Positions 1 through 11,514 of a stretch of DNA of 64,000 nucleotides are shown in pieces. This stretch comes from Diaporthe sp. PMI_573 (Eukaryota > Ascomycota > Sordariomycetes > Diaporthales > Diaporthaceae). The stretch spans positions 2,790,001-2,854,000 of the forward strand of contig JAJTUP010000001.1 of NCBI GenBank assembly GCA_021399435.1, written 5' to 3'. The notes beneath the pieces were generated by a model. That model made no database searches and was not told the origin of the DNA. It saw only the letters and a program-made list of their open reading frames with translations. Positions within the stretch are counted from its first letter, which is position 1. Each line of letters starts with the position of its first letter. A program made the position numbers and the translations under genes.

Positions 1-1360
1 ATGCGTCATCCTGCTACCTCCCTTGCATGTGCATGTGTTTCTTACTTGATTGATGGATGAGGATTTGGCTTGTCTGCGTACTCGTTACACTTACGAGCAA
101 GTCAACCAGGGCTTACACAAATGTAGGAAAGGTGGCTAAAGATGGTCCTCCACGGTATTCCACATATCACGTAGTCCTGAGGTTGGTGTCGCTTTATAAC
201 TCTTCAGCAAGGAGTCAAGAGCAAGGGGAAATTCTGGAAGGCGGACCGGGAGGAGGGGAGGAAGGGGCAGGGGGTGCTGTGTGCTGCGGCCTTTGGTGTA
301 CCCATGCCCCTTGATGTCCCTTGGTGCCCTCGAGTTCAGCAGCAGGGCACCGGCATTCACTGGGGCCCAAGTCGAACTTCATCCAAGCTTATAGTCTAGC
401 CGATCCCCCCATTCCCAACCGAGTGAGGTAGCACTAGTAGGGGCAGTTGGCTGAGTGGTAACACCGCTGACAACATATTAAAGAAAAGGTGCTTAGATCC
501 AGTGATCTCCATACACAGTGCCAACCGCACCCGGCCCTAGGTTGGATCACACTGAAAACAAATAGTCAACTCGAAAGAGGGCCGCGCTGTAGGAGGCAGG
601 GCGTATCATTTTTTGTGTTTTCGCACTGTGAGCGATGATGTTGATGATGCCTTCCCTTTCGCTCAGGGGGTCGACGTTCAATTCTTGCCTGGGCCCTGAA
701 CCTTTTTTAAAAATTTTTGACCGCCCCATGGCTCTCACACGCTCTGCGAACCATTCCATCTGTCACTCTCCGCTGGCCCAATCACTACTGAGCCAGCAAA
801 GGACCTAACTATCACTCCACCCAAGACGATGGCAGCAGAAGCTTACACAGGAGCCCTGGTTTGTCGATCCACATACGTCTATGATACTGCTGTTACCCTA
901 CAAACAAGCTGGGATGAGAGAGACCAAGGAGGCGTCTCTCTCCCAACGATGATAGTCTGGGTTGCTTGCGACAAACCCTCTTCATTGAGCTATTCTTGTC
1001 TTTCAAAACACCACAAGGGGGTCTACACTCATTTCACCAGGTTATCACGACGTTCTCGACTGGGGACAGCTCTCAGGTCCTGACAAGATGGAACTTCATG
1101 CGAGAATGGTTCATTTCTATCATGCACTGACACCCACCGCGAGCATTTTGAATATCACACGGGAAATCGTTACTGGGGCAGGGACAACAGTGTGTCGAGC
1201 AAGGCGTACTTGCAATAATCGGCTGCTCAACATTAAGTGGGCTCCCAGTATCTGACAAACCAGTCAGAGCATCTATGAGGCGGTGCCCTCCAGTTCGACT
1301 GGTCTTCAAAGGGTTCGCCGAAGCCAGTCTGCCCCGAATATCCATGTGTGATATTGTCGA
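1..1360. other. Left-edge intergenic region
   Basis: No gene is supported. Reading frames are short and lack fungal protein features. An A-box-like stretch near 447-465 and a T-rich run near 707-720 were examined as a possible Pol III gene, but no tRNA fold results. The region lies 3' of the Acl4-like gene. Confidence 0.5.
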
Positions 1361-2578
1361 TCAAGACTGGTCCATGTCCTCGTCGCCATCTTCATCAACA
1401 TCCTCCCAGCCAGCTCCATCTTCGTCCTCGTCGTCCTCGTCTGGTAGGTCGCCCACTTCTGCATTTACCGTAGCGAGCAACTCCTTGGCGTGCTCTCCCA
1501 GCCTCTCATCCTCGTATTCCTGTGCCTCGAAAAGTAGCAGACACTGCGACAGCCACTGCCGTGCTCTGACCCACTCCTTCTTCCATGTGTCCTTAGGTTC
1601 TGCGCTCTTGTCGCCGTTCTCTGTACTGCTCGCTTCCAATTTGCCCTTCTCGCCCAGTGTGTAATGTGCCATTCCACCGAGATACCAAGCCTCCACACTC
1701 CCGTCGTCATCCAGCACCAGCCTGTCGCAGACCTCCACCGCTTGTTGTTGCAGGTCGCACTCGATCAACAGTCTCGCCAGGCTCACCCTGGACGGGAACG
1801 GAGGCACCCCAGGGTCCTCGGGCTCCAGATCCGTCCACAGCGCCATGCTCCTCTCCAGCGCCGCCACCGCGTCGTCCCTCCTGCTCTGGCTGACCCTCAC
1901 GTTCGCGACCGTCTGCCACGCGTCGGGAAGCTCGGGCGCCAGCATGGTGGCCTCGGTGATGAGCGCCTCGCACCGCGCCTCGGCGTCCTCCTCCCACGAC
2001 AGGTCCGTCATGTACACCTCGGCGACGGCACACAGCGTCTCGGAAAGCTTCTTCTTCTTCTCCGAAGCGGCGGCATCGATCTCCTTCTCCGCCGTGCCCC
2101 GCGCGCTTCCCTTCCTTCGCGCCTCGTCCGCCGCCACCCCGAGGGTCTGTACCTGCGCCCGCAGGCACGCCGCCGCCCGCTCGAACCACACCACCGAGTC
2201 CGCCCCGCCCTCCTCCGACAGCTGCGCCAGCCAGTTGAACTTCTCCGGCCCGCCGCCCAGCTCCTCCGCCAGCGACCCGTCCTCGTCCAGCCGGGAGGCC
2301 TCGAGGAAGTGCGTCCGCGCCGTGTCGATCTCGCCCAGCTCCACGTTTATCTCGCCCAGCAGCATGTGCGCCGCGCACGCGCGCGTGTCGTCGTTCTCGA
2401 GGGCAGCGTCGAGGGCCGCGCGCGCGGTTGTTACTGCGCCCGTCGCATCGCCCTGCTCGAGGAGCGCGGTCGCTTCGGCAAGCAGTTGTTTTGCTGGTTT
2501 TGTGGACGCTGCTGTCGACTTTTTGTGTTGACTTCGGCTCTTGGCTTTTGCCTTCTTGGATGGTCTCGTAGGTGCCAT
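1361..2578 (-). CDS. TPR-repeat chaperone, Acl4-like (ribosomal protein L4 assembly)
   Basis: Single-exon gene of 405 aa. The first ATG with a normal N-terminus is at 2578; the frame runs further upstream but the extra residues look like leader sequence. Residues 1-25 are strongly basic (MAPTRPSKKAKAKSR). The central part is Ala/Leu-rich helical repeats typical of TPRs, for example the stretch around LLGEINVELGEIDTARTHF. The C-terminus is a very acidic tail (DEDDEDEDG...DEDMDQS). This order of basic start, TPR solenoid and acidic tail is known for fungal Acl4, the dedicated chaperone that holds free ribosomal protein Rpl4 during import and 60S assembly. The Acl4 call is inferred from architecture and family resemblance; another TPR co-chaperone is the alternative. 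A long antisense frame over this gene is a codon-bias shadow. Confidence 0.75.
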   Translation of the reverse strand: MAPTRPSKKAKAKSRSQHKKSTAASTKPAKQLLAEATALLEQGDATGAVTTARAALDAALENDDTRACAAHMLLGEINVELGEIDTARTHFLEASRLDEDGSLAEELGGGPEKFNWLAQLSEEGGADSVVWFERAAACLRAQVQTLGVAADEARRKGSARGTAEKEIDAAASEKKKKLSETLCAVAEVYMTDLSWEEDAEARCEALITEATMLAPELPDAWQTVANVRVSQSRRDDAVAALERSMALWTDLEPEDPGVPPFPSRVSLARLLIECDLQQQAVEVCDRLVLDDDGSVEAWYLGGMAHYTLGEKGKLEASSTENGDKSAEPKDTWKKEWVRARQWLSQCLLLFEAQEYEDERLGEHAKELLATVNAEVGDLPDEDDEDEDGAGWEDVDEDGDEDMDQS

Positions 2579-2979
2579 TTTGGGCTGTGATTTGGTCAAA
2601 TTGTTCCAAATTGTCGAGTGCGAACGCAGTCGCTCTACCAATAGTTTGGGAAACTTTTTTGGCTTCCAAGATCAGATCGGTGATAAGATAAGAGTTAAAC
2701 GGCCAGGGACCCCTTGTTCAGTGACTTACAGGGGACATGGATTCTTCACTTCAACTCTCATCCGTGCTACACCACTCTCATATGCCTCTTACTATTAGAC
2801 GACTCGAGCCCACTGGACAGGTGGAGCGAGCACTCACTTTTCTTCATGCCGCTTATCCTGGGTCCCTCTTGCATTCTCCCACTCCCCAATTAGTCCCGAA
2901 TGTCCACGTGCATTGTGTTGTTATGCGTCTGCTCGTCCCCGGCAAAAAGGAGCGGCGCGCAACCGCCAAAACAAGCATC
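2579..2979. other. Intergenic region between Acl4-like gene and tRNA-Glu
   Basis: Promoter side of the Acl4-like gene. It contains GATAAGATAA-type GATA sequence near 2690-2700, upstream of the start at 2578. Nothing else is recognised. Confidence 0.4.
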
Positions 2980-3051
2980 CTCGGATACGGGGAATCGAAC
3001 CCCGAGCTGGTGAGTGAGAGTCACCGATGTTAACCATTACACCATATCCGA
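2980..3051 (-). tRNA. tRNA-Glu (anticodon CTC)
   Basis: A complete 72-nt cloverleaf reads on the minus strand. The acceptor stem TCGGATA pairs with TATCCGA, followed by discriminator G. The D-arm carries the A box TGGTGTAATGG. The anticodon stem GGTGA/TCACC closes the 7-base loop CTCTCAC, giving anticodon CTC. The T-arm holds the perfect B box GGTTCGATTCC. There is no intron, and CCA is not encoded, as usual in eukaryotes. It decodes GAG, a favoured Glu codon in GC-rich fungal genes. Confidence 0.96.
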
Positions 3052-3393
3052 CTACGGTGTGAGGACCTGTTGATGTCCTCGGCCCTGCCGCAGGACTTAT
3101 GACCCAGATCACAATGGCTAGATGCTCGAGCTACAAGTCCTGTCTCTGACCTTGTCTAGTACCCTTGACAAGGGACGTCTTATTGTATTATCTAAATCTA
3201 GTGATGCCAAAGCGTTACGCTCAATATCAATACCCAAGTCAAGGCTCTTTTTGCTTTTCAAGTCAAGAGGGAAAGCTCTGGACCTTCAATCCCTATAAGG
3301 GTCTCCCAGGCTCAAAATGACCATGAACCCATGTACTGTTATCCTGCCCATGCGACTTCGTTGCTGTGTGCCTCGTCAACCCTTCCACCCCCA
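3052..3393. other. Intergenic region
   Basis: 342 nt between the tRNA-Glu 5' side and the 3' end of the synaptojanin-like gene. No gene or clear signal is seen. Confidence 0.5.
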
Positions 3394-6300
3394 CTAAGAT
3401 GGCTTCAGGGCTTCCCAGCCTCCAGCAGCGGCGCCGTCGTCGCCTAGCAGATCCACTACAGGACTCCTGGCGGCATTCAAAGCAGGCTTCTTTGAAGCAG
3501 CTATAGGTGGCGATCGACCTGACGAGCTGGTCGGGGACGGTGTGCCCGATCCTACCGGCTTCCTAGGCGGCACTGTCGGGCGGCCCTCCTTTGACAGTCC
3601 AACCAGGCCTACTGCGCCAGGCGGAGCCCAACCGGGAGCTCCCGACGCTACAGAGGCAGTGCCCGCCCGACGTGGCGGAGGCATCGGCGGTTGCTCCTGA
3701 TTGCGATTGTAGGTCTCTCTTGCCGACGCAGTGCGGTGCAGGCTATCGCGTATGGCTGCGCGAGACACATTTTGCACGCTGCTTGAGGGCCGTCGAGGCG
3801 GTATGGGTTTGGCTTTGGTTTCAGTAGACGGTGAGGTCTCTGGGTCTAGCCCAGTTGGCGAGGTAGAGAGCAGGTGTGCTGGTTTCCTGGCGACCGGCGG
3901 CGGGCCTTTAGCTGTCTTCTGCGAGGGCGCAGGGACCGTGTTCTGTGACGACGCAGAGATCGTCGAAGCTGATCGGGGTGGTGGTGGCACCGGTGCCTGT
4001 TTTCTCACTTGATTGGCGATACCAGGGACAGGGGTTTGATTGGGCGGCGGGGGGAAATATGGTGTCTGCGTCAATGGTTTTCTAGCCGGTGGCGGTAGTG
4101 GCGGTGTGGCTAGCTTCTTGAATTGCAGTTGGTTCTGTTCTTCGTTCAGGGCAAGTCTTCCTACTTTGGCAGGCAGAGCTGATGGGTCGTAGGGAGGGGG
4201 CAGTTTTCTTTGTGGAGGGGTGCTTGAAACAGAAGATGCCAGCAAGGTTGAGTGATTGATGTGCTCGTAGGGCGACGTGGATATGCTTGAAAAGGATGAT
4301 AGTCTGGAGTCTGCGCGCGGAACTGTGACCCAGTCGGGCTCATCCGACGGCACAAACGGATTCGGTTGTCGGTTGGGATTTAAAATCGTCGACGTCGAGC
4401 CGTCCATGGCCCTTGGGGGCGTGATTGAGGACTGTGCAGGTTTGCCGTTGTCCAGCCACCACTTCTGGCGATCAGAACTGGCTGGAGGCAGTCCAGGTTC
4501 TATAGCGTCGTAGCCAATGAGGTCCTCATCTTCTGTGTCCTCAGTATTGACATTTGCCGTGGCATCCCCCACCTCTGCCTTCCGTCGTAGGTAGATATCA
4601 CGGCTGATTTTGTCTCGATGCGGCTCGTCGATGATACTCACGTTGCAGTCGAAGAGGGCATAGACCGGCCGGTGATCCGAGAACCTGAGTGGTGCACAAT
4701 TGTATGCCAGCTGCCGGAGGTTGGGGCCTTTGCGCAGGATGCGATCTGTCCAGGCTGGGATGCGAGCTTTCTCAGAGGAGTCGTATTTATCCGTCCCAAT
4801 GTCGAATTTGTATGTAGGCATGAATGTGATCCTCGCTTCTGAGTAGAAGGGGAATGACAGGCCAGCCACCATTTGTAGGTTCAGCTGATCATTTTCATAT
4901 AGCCGCTCCAAGTCTCGCTTTTGAACCAGTTCCATGGCTCTCTCCCAGCCTAGTCCAACTCGATAATTGAAATCACCAAGCCAGATGACAGTATCTATCC
5001 ACCGTTGTTAGCCATATGATGTTCGTCCTGACCGGACTGTCCATCTTACCGTGGTCGTCAATGCTCCTATTTCGTTGGAAGCGTAATCCGTTGCTTATCG
5101 TGGCATAGTCCTTGTTCCTCTCATCGTAGTTGGCGAAACCGGCCGCCAAGTGTGCAGTGACGAAGCATATTTGAGTGTTGGCATAGTCCAGCCTGATTGC
5201 TACTGCACCTTTGTTGCCAGCCATGCCGGACATTCCTGTCTTCTTCACAGAGCCCTCGACGTTTTTGATATTGGACAGGACGGATTGTCTCACGAAAATG
5301 CACAATGCCGCACCGACAAGCTGTCCACTCCGCAACACGACGTACTTCTCGCCGCCGATTTCTTGGGCTCGGGTGTTCAGACACGCCCGCACAGCTTGCT
5401 CCCAGAGTTGTTTCCTAGTAGGGTCGCTGTTCATGATTTGCTGCGGGCTCAGCTCAACAATCTCTTGGAACCCAACCACAACGATCTCGGGTTGTGTATC
5501 TCCGATCTCTTCGGGGCAGAGCCACGCAGACAGGTCCTCATCAATGCCGTTGGTACGCCCATTGAGGTTGAATGTGCCAACCAAGCTGTGGCCGGTTAGT
5601 ATATCGCCATAAGCATGAGGACAGCCACGACTAACATTCTGATGTTCTCCGTGGACGAGAACTGTGCACTGCGCTTGTTGAGCTCGGCGTTGACGTAGTC
5701 ATTGATGGGGTCGTAAAGTGAGACTGGTGACTGGCCCACGAGCCTGCCCAGTAGCGTGTCAATGGTGTTTTGCCTTTGCTTGTCAGTGAAATTATTGATG
5801 TATAGCCTGGTTGCTGACTTTCGTGCATCAGCTATGGCACCGGCCAAAGACATCTTTCCATGACGGGTAAAGGAGGATTTCAGAGCTCCGGTGCCAGCGT
5901 AAATCCGTGACAGAGCATCTCCATTGTCCGCCCATAGGCTCGAATGCCTCATCCAAAAGTCTGAGGAAGCATATTCTTCACGATGCCCAAGGAATGACTC
6001 GACAGCCATTTGCGACACGAGGGTCTGAATCAAATTCGTGCGGTCCAGGCAGTCGAGACAGTTTGTCCTGAAGACGCCTTCCTGTTGGAGAACAACCACA
6101 TAACGCCGATTAGTGTGAGCCGTGCCATTCACAGTCTCACCGGGGCTGTCTGTCTCCTCTGCAAGGTAGTAAGCAAAGCCTTCTGCTGAACCCTCAATGT
6201 ACCGGCGTATTCCCCTAGCGGCCTCATAGCCCGTCGGCCCTTTGGTTTCAGCATGAAAGTCGTATTCCGTTCCCCTTAGGAGCGCGTGCTCATTGGAACG

Positions 6301-7584
6301 CTTTTCCCCCGCACGACTCAGAGGGCAGTGTAGTATGCCATTACGGTAGAGCTGGCTGAGTTCGACCTCGCCGGGCTTCGACTCGCTGAGCAAGTTGACG
6401 ACATGGACAGCGCCGTAATTGTGCTCGAGATCCTGGAAATGCTTATTGAAAGCCGGCTGCGTGCCATCAGGTGATCTCGTTATGCTGATCTTCTGCTGGC
6501 CGGGCAGCAGCCCAGCAGCCTGCTCCCAGAACACAGGCACGGAGCCGCGAACCTGCGCGTATGAGAATAAGACACCAGATGGGCTCCAGTAGATGGTCTC
6601 TGTCTCTACAAAGTTGGCCACATTTCCATCGTCGTCTATGCCTCTCGAATTGAAGCGGGTTCCAGCTCGTCGACATGAAAGGCGTGATATTATAGTTAAA
6701 TAGGACGGCATGCCCGACCTTGCGGGCTTCAAAGGCGCCACTAATTGAGGGATGTTCATCGTCAAGCAAAATCCCCGTATGGCCGAAGTCAATATTCGTG
6801 ATGCGTCCAGAGTCTCCCTTTCGTGAGGCATCAGCCGCGACCGGAACCGTACCAGAGGACTGATCATGTACGAGTTCCAGAGGAACCCCTCATCAAAGTT
6901 GTCAATGTCGAAGGTATTCGCGTCGGCAGGTCTATCCTGCAGCCGGTTCGTCAGGTCGAAGTCGGTGCTGTAGTAGAAGCTTCCATTGCTCAGAAGCTTT
7001 TGTACGTCCACGCAAGGGTGTTCGACACCTTCCCTCCTGTTCAGCGGCTGGCCGTACGTGGCTGCGGCATCCGACATTTCAAGCTCGTAGGGATCGATGG
7101 CGGAAAACACATCGTCGTACTCGGAGGTGTTGAGGCCGTAGAACTCGACGGCCAGGATCCGTTCGATGGTCTCTCCGGGGCGCAATGTCGACACGCGCGA
7201 TGCGTGAGTGATGACGCAGAGGAAGACATCGCGGCCAACCGATATCAGCCCAAGTGTACCGTATATCGGCCGTGGTGTCAGGGGTCGGTAGTCGCTCAGG
7301 GTGTTCTTGGTGATCTGGGTGAACTCGACCATGCACTTGGAGGCAACGCTGTCGGTTCCGCTCATGCCCGTGCCGGTGCGGGGCCGAGCAGAAGGGATGG
7401 AGGAGAGGGAGCCATTGGCGATGGACTCGCTGGTGGAGGGGCTGTGACGGAAGATGAGGGCGTGGTCGTTTGAGACAATGGCAATGGCGCGGTGAGGGTA
7501 TTCGCGGATCAGGAGCTCGCTCGACTTCTCAGGGGAGGGCGCCTGGCCGCTCCAGAGGGCCGAGTTGGGATAATTGGGATCCAT
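3394..7584 (-). CDS. Synaptojanin-like polyphosphoinositide phosphatase (SAC1 + inositol 5-phosphatase)
   Basis: Three exons: 7584-5636, 5585-5050 and 4994-3394, giving 1361 aa. The introns are 50 and 55 nt, with ACTAAC and GCTAAC branch sites. Residues about 20-600 form a SAC phosphatase domain with the catalytic C-x5-R motif at 509-515 (CLDCLDR). Residues about 650-945 form the inositol-polyphosphate 5-phosphatase domain, with VGTFNLNG at 652, WLGDFN at 833, PAWTDRIL at 908 and SDHRP at 934. The last ~400 residues are proline-rich with many PPxPPR-type patterns, as in yeast Inp52/Inp53, likely SH3 or actin-patch adaptors. The enzyme dephosphorylates PI(4,5)P2 and other phosphoinositides at the plasma membrane and endosomes, acting in endocytosis and actin dynamics. 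Both catalytic motifs are intact, so dual activity is expected. Which yeast paralogue it matches best cannot be told by eye. Confidence 0.95.
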
Positions 7585-9204
7585 GCCCGTTCGGCGGTCG
7601 GGAGCGCTTCAGCTGGATGCCGCCGCCCAGTCTTGTAGACGGTCAGGTTACGTTACGCCAGGGGGATGCCACATGTCCTGCCAGACTGAGCGCCGTGGTC
7701 AGAGGAAGGCACGGCGGGAGGGGGAGGGGGAGGGGGGCAGAGGTTGAATTGGGTTTGGCAGGTAGAGGTACGAGGGACGGGCGGGCATTGCACGCTGGTT
7801 TGGTAGGCCAGACATGAAAATCTCAAAGCGACGACGGTGTCAGCTACCAGCAGCACTAACGAAGTTGCAGATGCAGATTTCAGATGCACGTCCTGAGCCG
7901 AGCTTCTGACAGGCAGTCAGTCACTGATGGCCAGTCGATGGCACTCATTGGCAGGACTGCCCAAACTGCCCGACGCCTGCTTGGGCTAGCGATGACGCCA
8001 GGACCAAGCGCTGTTCAGCCCTGTGGAGCCTGTTCCGACTCTTGGAAGGGACAGGGGCTAGGGTGCGGCTCAGATGTCCTCTTGAGTGTTCTGGGTACCT
8101 AGGTAGGTAGGTACACAGTAGTATCATGTACAGTCACTTCCTGCCTTCAAATGGCATGCTATTTCCACAAAGAAGTACCACGTCATATGCAAGTGGTTTC
8201 TACAGATAATATTAGCTTTCCTCTGTAGCATTACGAAAAGCCCACTTTCGGTGCTAACTTTGGGAAGAAGCCTACAAAAGCAACTCCCGAACCAACGACA
8301 CGCATGGCGATACAAGGAGCAGTGTGGTTTAATTGACCACAGATATGTCAAGTCTGATTCTGCATGTTTTCAGAGCAAGACTGATCCGCGCAATTGTTTC
8401 TACGATAGAGTCATACGGGAGGGATCGCTCCATGTGGGTGTGGTATTAAATACGCAACCCACAGCTGCAGTATTTACCGCCATTGTTTATTCTGCTTCTC
8501 GAAAGATTGACTGGCAGGATTTATTTCCATTCCTGTCCTGCCAAAGCAATGCTGTAGCAGGCCATCGTCAGTGTCGAAACCTCTGAAAAGGGGCTTGAGA
8601 AATTGAAGGGCACTCGGCTGAAAAGAAGTCATGCTGGGGAACCAAACGAGATGATGAAGAGTTGAGCTTCAGATTCCATACGCAGGGTGAGATCATACAC
8701 GCCAAAGGCGGTGTTCATCCTCTTCCTATCATGTTTGTTTTTTGTAAATCATCACAAGCTCATGATTGTAGAAGGAGAGGAGAGGAGAGGGGAGAAGAGG
8801 CTGTCTCCAAAAACGTTGTCGGCAGAGGTAGAGTTTTCGAGTGGCTCGGCCTATTAGGTAAGCAAGCCCCCAGGCCAATTAAACACAGCGCATGATGTAC
8901 ACAGCACAGTACTGTAGTACTGGCTAGGAACAAGGGCCGCCCGGCGCAAACTCCTCAACTCGCAGGCGCATCTTCCCAGCTCTTCAAGCTTGCCGCTTTC
9001 TGCATTCTGCCTTCCCCCCTCAACCCCCTTTTCTCTGGCCGGAACCATCAGCAATCCCTCGCTGCCTGCACGATCCCCGCGCATCCATCAGCCTTTCCAG
9101 GGCACATGGCCGTGATCATTGCCATCGAGAAACCCAGATAGCACTGCATTCACGCCCTACAGCGCAGCCTTCCGACAAAGCACCACCGACCGCACCAGGC
9201 CACG
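7585..9204. other. Divergent intergenic region between synaptojanin-like gene and Prp39
   Basis: 1.6 kb upstream of two divergent genes (start 7584 on minus, 9205 on plus), so it should hold both promoters. It contains a GGTA/TAGG tandem near 8096-8113 and a purine-rich GAGAGGAGAGG tract near 8774-8800. No gene is supported. Confidence 0.5.
8096..8113. repeat. Short TAGG tandem
   Basis: Several 4-base units of GGTA/TAGG flanked by GGTACC, giving a partly palindromic block in the intergenic region. No function is implied. Confidence 0.6.
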
Positions 9205-11514
9205 ATGGGTGACTTCACAAGCTACGGAGGCTCTGACGAGGAGAATGCTGAGATTCGAAAGCTCAATTCCGAGGTCGTAAGTCGCAGGCCATCGCAAGCT
9301 GTTCGGCACCGCCCGATGCCCCATTGGCTGTACTGACCGCGAGCGTCCTCACAGGAAGCCGACCCTGACAGCTTCGAGGCTTGGGAGAAACTGGTGCGCG
9401 CGTGCGAAAGCCTCGAAGGCGGCCTCAACAGAAACTCCAGCCCCCAGGCCCTAGCCACACTGCGCGATGCTTACGACCGATTCCTCATCAAATTCCCTCT
9501 TCTGTTCGGGTACTGGAAGAAGTATGCCGATCTCGAGTTCAACATCTCGGGCCCAGAGTCCGCAGAGATGGTCTACGAGCGAGGCTGCGCCAGCATCACC
9601 AACTCGGTCGACCTCTGGACCGACTACTGCTCCTTCAAGATGGAGACCACTCATGTCGCGCATCTCGTGAGAGAGTAAGTTCACATGGCTGCTTTCCTTC
9701 CCCATAACCTTCCAGCCATCGACGCGTCCACCAATCAGCGGGTCGTCGCAAAATCAACGGATCCCACCGAGATAAGATGACATTGACCGTATCGTCGGGC
9801 TCCGGTGAGAATTACCAAGAGCCACCACTTATCGCTGGGATCGCGTCTCACAGAATCTACCAGGCACTGTTGTTTTCACAGCCACACATCATCACCATGA
9901 TTCGCTCTGAACTTCCCCCACGCTTCCCCCGTCGCACAGACGTTGAGCTGTTGTTCGATTAGTCGGGAGAAGGGTTTACTGTTGCCACACCAATCCCTTC
10001 TTGTATTTGCAATCCTGTCCATTCCTCCCTACCTAGTCCTTCCCCCTTGCCTCATCGATCCTCGCCCACTGACCTGCGATAGACTATTCGAGCGGGCTGC
10101 GACCTATGTTGGACTCGACTTCCTCGCACATCCCTTCTGGGACAAGTATATTGAGTACGAGGAGCGGCAAGAGGCCCACGACAAGATCTACGGGATCCTC
10201 AAACGTGTCATCCACATACCCATGCACCAGTATGCGCGATACTACGAGAGATTCCGAACGCTATCGCATTCCCGCCCGCTGGAAGAAGTGGTCGAGCCGG
10301 AGGTTCTGACTCGTTTCCGAGCCGAGGTCGACGCTGAGGCTGCCCCATTCGGTGTGGTCAAGTCAGAGCTCGAAATTGAACGCGACATCAGGGCAAAGAT
10401 CGATGCCATGTTCTATGACGTCTTCCAAACGACTCAAACCGAGACAACAAAGCGTTGGACGTACGAGTCGGAGATCAAGCGGCCGTACTTCCATGTCACG
10501 GAGCTGGACCACTCGCAGCTTGCGAACTGGCGCAAGTACCTGGATTTTGAGGAGGCTGAGGGTGGCCTCCCCAGGGTTACCTCGCTCTATGAGAGGTGTT
10601 TGGTCACATGTGCCTTCTACGAGGAGTTCTGGTTCCGATATGCCCGCTGGATGCAGGCGCAGCCCAACAAGGACGAAGAGGTCCGCAACGTCTTCCTCCG
10701 CGCAGTCACGTTGTACGTGCCAATCAGCAGGCCTGGCATCAGGCTGCAGTTTGCCTACTTCGAGGAGACCTGCGGCCGTATCGATGTAGCTCGCGCCGTG
10801 CACGAGGCTATCCTGATGAAGATACCTAACTGTGTTGAGGCCATCATCTCATGGGCCAACCTGCAGAGGCGGCAAAGCGGCCTCGATGCGGCCATTGATG
10901 TGTACAAGGCGCAGATCGACTCGCCAGGAGTTGACCTCTACACCAAGGCCGCCCTTGTCACGCAATGGGCTCTGCTCCTGTGGAAGGTGAAGGGCTCGGT
11001 CGAGGAGGCGCGGACCGTCTTCCGCTCGAATGTGCAGTGGTACTCTGACAGCCGGGAGTTCTGGAGCAAGTGGCTGGACTTTGAGCTCGAGCAGCCCACC
11101 AACACTGAGCTGGAAGCCGAGCATGGCAAGCGCATCGAGCACGTCATCGACGAAATGCGAGAGCGGAGTCGCGTGTCTGTGGCTACAAAGAAGCAACTCT
11201 GCGGGAAGTACTTGAACTACCTTCAGCAGCGTGGCGGCAAGGACGACATGAAGAAATTCCTGCTGATCGATCGCGAGATGTTCGGGTGAGTTCGGTGGCC
11301 TCAGTACGCCGGAACGTGAATGAAAAACTAACGAAGCGGTTTTTGCAGCCCTCTGTCGATCTCCAAGGACAAGTTTGCGGCCAAGGACAACGATGTTCCC
11401 CTGGGCGAGCTTGACGAGGCGACACAGCAGAAGGCCGAGGCTTACTACTTCAGCTTTTACGAACTTCATGCCGATGCGGACCCGAAAGCGAATGGCCCTG
11501 CTGATTTCCACTAA
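9205..11514 (+). CDS. prp39: U1 snRNP component Prp39 (HAT-repeat splicing factor)
   Basis: Four exons: 9205-9276, 9355-9674, 10083-11285 and 11349-11514, giving 586 aa. The start MGDFTSYGGSDEEN follows CACG. The protein is built of HAT (half-a-TPR) repeats, seen as recurring W/Y...F/Y...E blocks such as FGYWKKYADLEFNISG, DLWTDYCSFKM, PFWDKYIEYEER, NWRKYLDFEE and EFWSKWLDFELE. This repeat layout and the LFERAATYVGLDFLAHPFWDKY region match Prp39. Prp39 is a U1 snRNP subunit that pairs with Prp42 in yeast, or homodimerises elsewhere, and supports 5' splice-site commitment. The second intron is 408 nt, several times longer than the others here, and carries no coding sequence expected from the family. 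Confidence 0.93.

Noticed and set aside
447..720. Possible Pol III gene: A-box-like TTGGCTGAGTGG near 447 and a B-box-like GTTCAATTC near 676 before a T-run
   Set aside because: The boxes are about 230 nt apart and the T-arm stem does not pair; no cloverleaf forms.
1664..2590. 308-codon plus-strand frame over the Acl4-like gene
   Set aside because: It lies exactly antisense to a well-supported TPR gene, is Arg/Leu/Pro-rich without domains, and follows from codon bias.
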